A stretch of DNA of 64,000 nucleotides from Acidobacteriota bacterium (GTDB taxonomy: Bacteria; Acidobacteriota; Polarisedimenticolia; JACPZX01), in assembly GCA_016195325.1 (NCBI GenBank), contig JACPZX010000029.1, positions 1 to 64,000 of the forward strand, read 5' to 3'. Both the position numbers and the translations under genes were made by a program. The notes beneath the pieces are model-generated. The model was not told where the DNA came from and ran no database searches. It saw only the letters and a list, made by a program, of their open reading frames with translations. Positions within the stretch are counted from its first letter, which is position 1; each line of letters starts with the position of its first letter. Positions 59,336 to 64,000 of this stretch are shown here, piece by piece.

Positions 59336-59365
59336 AAGTATGGCTGTTTCATGCATACGGGTCAA
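59330..59365 (-). promoter_or_regulatory. vapBC promoter with paired ATGCAT operators
   Basis: On the minus strand TTGACC (59365-59360) and CATACT (59342-59337) are 17 bases apart. Two palindromes ATGCAT (59351-59356 and 59330-59335) lie 21 bases, two helical turns, apart: one in the spacer, one at the start site. This is the arrangement expected for autorepression by a dimeric RHH antitoxin. Confidence 0.6.
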
Positions 59366-59495
59366 GAGGCCGGCCCGGCGACCGATCCCCGGCCCCCGAT
59401 CCTTCGGCATCGCGGTCGTGCACCTTTCGCGTCCCTCCGTGTCCATCGAGAGTGCGAGCCATTAAAGATCGCATTCGACGCGATGGAGGGACCCC

Positions 59496-62390
59496 ATGCG
59501 CATCTCCACGTCGTTCGTCGCACGTGCCCTGACGCTCTCCCTTGTCATTTGTTGGCCGTTGCAATTCACAATGGCTGCTGGTCCCGACAATGACCGGCCG
59601 GGTGAGGGTATCCTCGAGGCGCGGGACGCCGCCGGCGCATTCGTCCCCATGCCCCTCCGTCACACGGAAGTGCGCGCGGAAGTCACCGGGTTCGTCGCGC
59701 GCGTGGAGGTCGTCCAGACCTTCGGCAACCCGTTCGAGACACCGATCGAAGCGACGTACGTCTTCCCGCTCCCCGAGCGAGCGGCCGTCGACGACTTCGT
59801 CCTCGAGGTGGGAGAGCGGCGCATCCAGGGAGCGATCCGGCGCCGCGAGGAGGCCCGGAAGACGTACGAAGCCGCGCGGGCCGCGGGATACACCGCTTCG
59901 CTTCTCGAGCAGGAGCGGCCGAACGTCTTCACGCAGTCCGTGAGCAACATCGCGCCCGGAAACGAAATCAGGATCCACCTGCGATACATCGACATCCTTT
60001 CCTTCGCCGACGGCGCCTATCGATTTCTCTACCCGATGGTCGTCGGCCCTCGATACTCCCCCACGGGGGCCGCGCCGGCCGGCGCCGCCGGCGTTCCACT
60101 CCCCTCCACCATTCACCTCGAGCCGGGGAGGCACACCGCGCACGACATCGCGATCACGGTGGATGTCGACGCGGGCGTGCCGATCCACTCGATCACGAGC
60201 GAGAGCCACAAGATCGTCGTGAAATCGCTTGGTTCCTCCCGCGCGCAGGTGAAGCTGGCTCGGGGGGACACGCTGCCGAACAAGGATCTGATGCTCCGGT
60301 GGGACGTGGCGGCCGAGCTCCCCGAGGTCGGCGTGCTGGCCCATCGCGAGGACGACGACGGCTTCTTCGCGCTGCTGGTCCAGCCGAACGCGGAGGTCAC
60401 CTCCGACGAGGCCGCGCCCAAGGAGATCCTCTTCGTCCTGGATCAGTCCGGGAGCATGAATGGACCGCCGATCGAGATGTCGCAGCGCTTCATGCGGCTC
60501 GCTCTGCGGACGCTGGGGCCCCGGGATCGGTTCAACATCGTCCGATTCGATGGTTCGGCGACCGTGCTCGCGCCCGAGCCGCTGGCGAACACGCAGGCGA
60601 ACGTGGAGCGCGGCCTCGCCGCGGTCGACGGGATGAGCGGATCGGGCGGCACCGAGATGCTGGCGGGGTTCGACGCCGCCCTCTCGCAGCCGCGGGACGC
60701 GAGCTGCATCCGCATCGTCGTCTTCCTCACGGACGGCTTCATCGGTAACGAGGAGGACATCTTCCGCGTCGTGCGCGAGCGTCGCGGCGACGCCCGGATC
60801 TTCACGCTCGGCATCGGCTCGTCGGTGAACCACCATCTTCTCCGGGGAATGGCCGACCTCGGTCACGGCGCCTACCAGTACATCCGTCCCGACGGGAAGG
60901 AGAAGGAGGCCGTCGAGAGGTTCCAGAGCTGGGTGACGAAACCCTACCTGACCGACCTTTCGATCGACTGGGGCAACCTGCGCGTGGAGGACGTGCAGCC
61001 TGCGCAGCTTCCCGACCTCTACTCCGGGCAGACGCTGTCGGTGGTCGGCCGGTATCTCTGGGGCGGCACCGACCGCATCATCGTCCGTGGGCGTCTCGGC
61101 GGCGTTCCGTGGGAAAAGCAGGTCGAGGTGTCTCTGCCCGATCGCGCACGGAGCCACGCGGCGCTGGCCTCGGTCTGGGCGCGCCAGAGGATCCAGGAAT
61201 GGCTCATGCGGCCGGGTGACGCGGCCCGACCCGAGATCGAAGCCCAGGTCACGTCGCTGGCTCTCGCCTTCCACCTGATGAGCCCGTTCACCTCTTTCGT
61301 CGCCGTGGACGATTCGATCGTCGTGAATCCGGACGGAAATCCGATGCGCGTCGATCAGCCGCTGCCGATGCCGGAGTTCGTGTCGTTCACGGGGTGCTTC
61401 GGGGCGGGCGGCCCCGGTCACGGGGAGGCCCTTGGGGTTCCGGAACGGGCCGTCGTTCAGGGCGGTCATCCGGGAGTCGTGGCGCACGGCAACATCGTCG
61501 ACACCTCGAGCACCATGACCGAGAGCAACTTCAACACCGAGTCCATCGACAGCCTGCCGGTGATTGGCGGCAACTTCCAGGACGTGTTGACTCTCACGCC
61601 CGGTGCCACCGACTCGGGCGGCGACGGCAATCCAAACGTGCAGGGCGGCCGTGCTACGGGACTGCAGATTGAGCTCGGAACGGGGGACGTCGCCGATGCG
61701 GCGAGCGGAGCCACCGGGCAGAACCTGAACCTCGACGCCGTCGAAGAGATCGAAGTCATCACCTCCGGCACGAGCGCCACGTCCGGACGCGCTCAAGGGG
61801 GCCTCATGAACGTCGTCACCCGACCAGTCGAGCCTTCCACGCAGGCCTCGCCGGCGACTCGCCAGCGCCGTGACGAGCCCGGGTTCATCGAGGAGGCCGC
61901 GCTCCACGTCCTGGCCGACCTGGCGGACGACGGCCGCCTCTCCCGCTCGGAGGGGCTCCCCGCGCTCGCGGGGCTGCTCGGAGCGCAGTACTCCGACGGC
62001 GGCTTCTCGCTGTCCCTTCGCGCGCAGGCGCTTGCCACCTGGGCGCTCGTGGCCGCCGCGACGTCCGAGCCGCGGCTTCCGTGGCTGCCCGCCGCCGTGC
62101 GCAGAGCGGCGGACTTCCTGAACGCGTTGCGGGCCGCATCCGAAGCGATCGACCCGATCGACGACGCGTGGGTCGATTCGATTCTCGGGAGGGTGCGCGC
62201 GAGCGGGCTTGCAGGTGAATCGTCCGTGAGCGTCGACGGGAGCGGTCGCTGTCAGGACCCGCGGCCGTCTCTCGAGCGGGTGGGAAGGGATGTCGGCCCG
62301 ACAGGCGCGAGACTGATCGAGCGGATTCTCGCCGGGGCCGACGTCGTGCGCGGACGTGCTGCTTCGCGATCTACGGCACCTGGATCGTGA
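59496..62390 (+). CDS. exported VIT-VWA protein with TonB-plug-like segment
   Basis: 964 residues; ATG 59496 has GGAGG upstream and gives a signal peptide. A VIT domain (~45-170: VRAEVTGFVARVEVVQTFGNPFETPIEATYVFPLPE, ARAAGYTASLLEQERPNVFTQSVSNI) is followed by a VWA domain with the MIDAS DQSGSMNG (~315) and FLTDGFIGNE. Unusually, ~660-775 looks like the plug of an acidobacterial TonB-dependent receptor (SIDSLPVIGGNFQDVLTLTPG, GNPNVQGGRATG, GQNLNLDAVEEIEVITSG, GRAQGGLMNVVTRP) with no barrel after it. A helical repeat-like tail (LLGAQYSDGGFSLSLRAQALATWALV) ends the protein. Such VIT-VWA proteins mediate protein contacts; function here unknown. The 3' end overlaps the convergent gene by 20 bases. 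Confidence 0.8.
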   Translation: MRISTSFVARALTLSLVICWPLQFTMAAGPDNDRPGEGILEARDAAGAFVPMPLRHTEVRAEVTGFVARVEVVQTFGNPFETPIEATYVFPLPERAAVDDFVLEVGERRIQGAIRRREEARKTYEAARAAGYTASLLEQERPNVFTQSVSNIAPGNEIRIHLRYIDILSFADGAYRFLYPMVVGPRYSPTGAAPAGAAGVPLPSTIHLEPGRHTAHDIAITVDVDAGVPIHSITSESHKIVVKSLGSSRAQVKLARGDTLPNKDLMLRWDVAAELPEVGVLAHREDDDGFFALLVQPNAEVTSDEAAPKEILFVLDQSGSMNGPPIEMSQRFMRLALRTLGPRDRFNIVRFDGSATVLAPEPLANTQANVERGLAAVDGMSGSGGTEMLAGFDAALSQPRDASCIRIVVFLTDGFIGNEEDIFRVVRERRGDARIFTLGIGSSVNHHLLRGMADLGHGAYQYIRPDGKEKEAVERFQSWVTKPYLTDLSIDWGNLRVEDVQPAQLPDLYSGQTLSVVGRYLWGGTDRIIVRGRLGGVPWEKQVEVSLPDRARSHAALASVWARQRIQEWLMRPGDAARPEIEAQVTSLALAFHLMSPFTSFVAVDDSIVVNPDGNPMRVDQPLPMPEFVSFTGCFGAGGPGHGEALGVPERAVVQGGHPGVVAHGNIVDTSSTMTESNFNTESIDSLPVIGGNFQDVLTLTPGATDSGGDGNPNVQGGRATGLQIELGTGDVADAASGATGQNLNLDAVEEIEVITSGTSATSGRAQGGLMNVVTRPVEPSTQASPATRQRRDEPGFIEEAALHVLADLADDGRLSRSEGLPALAGLLGAQYSDGGFSLSLRAQALATWALVAAATSEPRLPWLPAAVRRAADFLNALRAASEAIDPIDDAWVDSILGRVRASGLAGESSVSVDGSGRCQDPRPSLERVGRDVGPTGARLIERILAGADVVRGRAASRSTAPGS

Positions 62391-64000
62391 CGACCTCGGT
62401 CGACTCCATCAGGCTCGTCCCCTTCGTCCTGCCGAGGACCTTGATGTAGATATCCGGGTTGGCCGCGGCGCACACCTTCGCCCACTTCTTCGCCGGGACG
62501 GGCCACGAGGTCGTCCTCAGCAGACTGCTCCCGCTCGTCGTCTTCCCCGTTCCCGTGAAGGTCGGCGCCGTCGCGACGAAGACCTTGAACCGGTCGTACG
62601 TCTCCCCGGTCCAGGTGATGGTCGGCGGCGCGCCGGCGCAGTTCACGTCGTTGGTCGTAAGGGGGAAAGTGACGGTGAGATCGCAGGCGTCCCCTTCAGG
62701 CTGAATGTCGCTGTTCGCCTGAGTGGGGTTGTAGACGGAGACGCAGTTGTCGCAGGCGTCCCCCACCCCGTCCGCGTCGAAATCGACTTGCCCGGGGTTG
62801 TCGATCGCCGGGCAATTGTCCGAGCCGTCGCAGACGCCGTCGCCGTCGGCGTCGTTGCAGAGCCGCTGGCCGAAGATGCCGTGGGACGAACCGTCCTGCA
62901 GGTAGCTCTGCCAGATCACGACGAAGCGGCCCGTGCCGTCCACGGCGATCGAGGGGTAGTACTGAGTGTTCGTCGTGTAGGTGTTGACCTGGAACTCCGA
63001 CCCCATCGGCGCCCCGGTGCTGCCGAAGCGCCGCGCGGAGACGCCGGACGAGGAACCGTCCTGGCCGTAGCTCTCCCAGGCGACCACGAAGTCGCCCGAT
63101 CCGCTCACGGCAATGGACGCGGAGTACTGACCGGTCGTCGTGTACGCGCTGACCCGGAACTCCGCGCCCTGCGGCGCCCCGGCGCTGTCGAATCGTTGCG
63201 CGAAGACGCCGGTGTAGGGGCCGTCCTGATAGCGGCTGTCCCAGGCCACCACAAAGCTCCCCGATCCGTCCATGGCGACGGAAGGCCGCTGCTGTTGGTC
63301 CGTCGTGTAGGTGTTGACCTGGAATTCGGATCCCAGCGGCGACCCGGCGCTGCTGAACCGCTGGCCGAAGATCCCGAGGCCGTCTCCGTCCTGGCCGAAG
63401 TTGGCCCAGACCACGACGAAGTCGCCGGCGGCATCCGACGCGACGGACGGGTAGTACTGGGTGCTCGTCGTGTAGGTATTGACCTGGAACTCGGCGCCCT
63501 GCGGTGTCCCGGCGCTGCTGAAGCGTTGCCCGAAGACGCCGTAGGTGTCGCCGTCCTGGCTGGAGCTGTCCCAGACCACCACGAAGTCGCCCGAGCCGTC
63601 GGCGGCGATGGAAGGCCGCTGCTGGTTGCCCGTCGTGTACGTGTTGATCTGGAACTCGGCGCCCTGCGGCGCCCCGCCGCTGCCGAATCGCTGTCCGAAG
63701 ACGCCGAAGGAGGGCCCATCCTGGCCGAAGCTCGCCCAGACCACCACGAAGTTGCCCGAGCCGTCCACGGCGATGGAGGCACGCTTCTGCTCACCCGTCG
63801 TGAACGCGTTGATCTGGAACTCTGTCCCCTGCGGCACGCCGGCGCTGCTGAAGCGCTGTCCGAAGACGCCGTCGGCGGAACCGTCCTGGAGCTTGCTCGA
63901 CCAGACCACCGTGAAGTTGCCCGAAGCGTCCACGGCGACGGAGGGGCGGATCTGAGCGTTCGTCGTGTATGAGTTGACCTGGAACTCCGATCCGATCCGG
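62371..64000 (-). CDS. secreted tandem-repeat protein with TSP3 segment, N-terminus outside window
   Basis: The frame is open to the right edge, so the signal peptide and first repeats are outside. At least eight ~50-residue repeats are present (core GNFVVVWASFGQDG, GVFGQRF, GAPQGAEFQINTYTT). They are followed by a thrombospondin type 3 segment (DADGDGVCDGSDNCP, DFDADGVGDACDNC) and the C-terminal module (CDLTVTFPLTT, PTITWTGETYDRFKVFV). Domain order is the same as in the protein at 57095, showing they are paralogues. Probably surface-exposed, calcium-stabilised. It is convergent with the VIT-VWA gene. Confidence 0.82.
   Translation of the reverse strand, partial: RIGSEFQVNSYTTNAQIRPSVAVDASGNFTVVWSSKLQDGSADGVFGQRFSSAGVPQGTEFQINAFTTGEQKRASIAVDGSGNFVVVWASFGQDGPSFGVFGQRFGSGGAPQGAEFQINTYTTGNQQRPSIAADGSGDFVVVWDSSSQDGDTYGVFGQRFSSAGTPQGAEFQVNTYTTSTQYYPSVASDAAGDFVVVWANFGQDGDGLGIFGQRFSSAGSPLGSEFQVNTYTTDQQQRPSVAMDGSGSFVVAWDSRYQDGPYTGVFAQRFDSAGAPQGAEFRVSAYTTTGQYSASIAVSGSGDFVVAWESYGQDGSSSGVSARRFGSTGAPMGSEFQVNTYTTNTQYYPSIAVDGTGRFVVIWQSYLQDGSSHGIFGQRLCNDADGDGVCDGSDNCPAIDNPGQVDFDADGVGDACDNCVSVYNPTQANSDIQPEGDACDLTVTFPLTTNDVNCAGAPPTITWTGETYDRFKVFVATAPTFTGTGKTTSGSSLLRTTSWPVPAKKWAKVCAAANPDIYIKVLGRTKGTSLMESTEVVTIQVP

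Noticed and set aside
57170-64000. CRISPR-like or satellite repeats
   Set aside because: The repeats have ~150-bp periods, keep the reading frame and encode protein repeats; there are no short identical repeats with unique spacers.

Overview
High-GC chromosomal DNA (by eye roughly two thirds G+C or more) with densely packed, often overlapping genes. No rRNA, tRNA, CRISPR array, transposase or phage gene was recognised. Two MacB-like FtsX permeases of the type called acidobacterial duplicated orphan permeases, large PAS hybrid kinases, an imuA-imuB-dnaE2 cassette, carboxypeptidase-regulatory repeats and thrombospondin type 3 repeats together suggest an Acidobacteriota member or another deep-branching soil/sediment lineage. 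No marker gene is present to prove this, and an assembled metagenome is possible.

Layout. 1-6.7 kb: partial ABC permease, a broken DUF2255/SRPBCC junction, a secreted hypothetical, an FkbM methyltransferase and a hybrid kinase. 6.7-10.4 kb (minus): a flavin/iron-sulfur oxidoreductase paired with a di-heme b-type membrane protein, and a PiT phosphate transporter. 10.6-19.3 kb: second permease, then a coupled run of molybdenum sulfite-oxidase-like enzyme, di-heme cytochrome c, RND adaptor and an RND pump that has lost its C-terminus. 19.5-23.7 kb: a three-gene secreted/periplasmic cluster (eight-cysteine peptide, carboxypeptidase-regulatory protein, TPR protein) with visibly lower GC. 23.8-28.4 kb: SWIM/SNF2 helicase, then two decayed genes (RES toxin, WYL regulator). 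28.6-36.1 kb: DUF222-HNH nuclease-like gene and imuA-imuB-dnaE2, both starting from nearly identical promoters. 36.1-48.1 kb: PAS hybrid kinase, LIM/HExxH secreted protein with a FecR-domain protein, and a three-gene signalling operon (REC-CheB, propeller kinase, NarL-type regulator). 48.3-64 kb: mostly secreted proteins (propeller/TSP3, Cache, eight-cysteine peptide, FG-GAP), a RedB-like protein overlapping a BarA-like kinase, a vapBC module with a recognisable leaderless promoter, a VIT-VWA protein carrying a TonB-plug-like segment, and two homologous tandem-repeat secreted proteins facing each other.

How the genes may work together. The clearest functional units are (a) SorAB-like sulfite oxidation feeding cytochrome c, (b) a predicted transmembrane electron-transfer pair (NAD(P)H to flavin to Fe-S to two b hemes), (c) the mutagenic translesion cassette, whose promoter is shared in sequence and geometry with the neighbouring HNH gene and suggests one damage-induced regulon, and (d) several two-component systems. 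At least four loci show deletion or truncation junctions, so the window contains several recombination scars. Starts were chosen from overlaps, ribosome-binding sites and homology by eye; no database search was possible.
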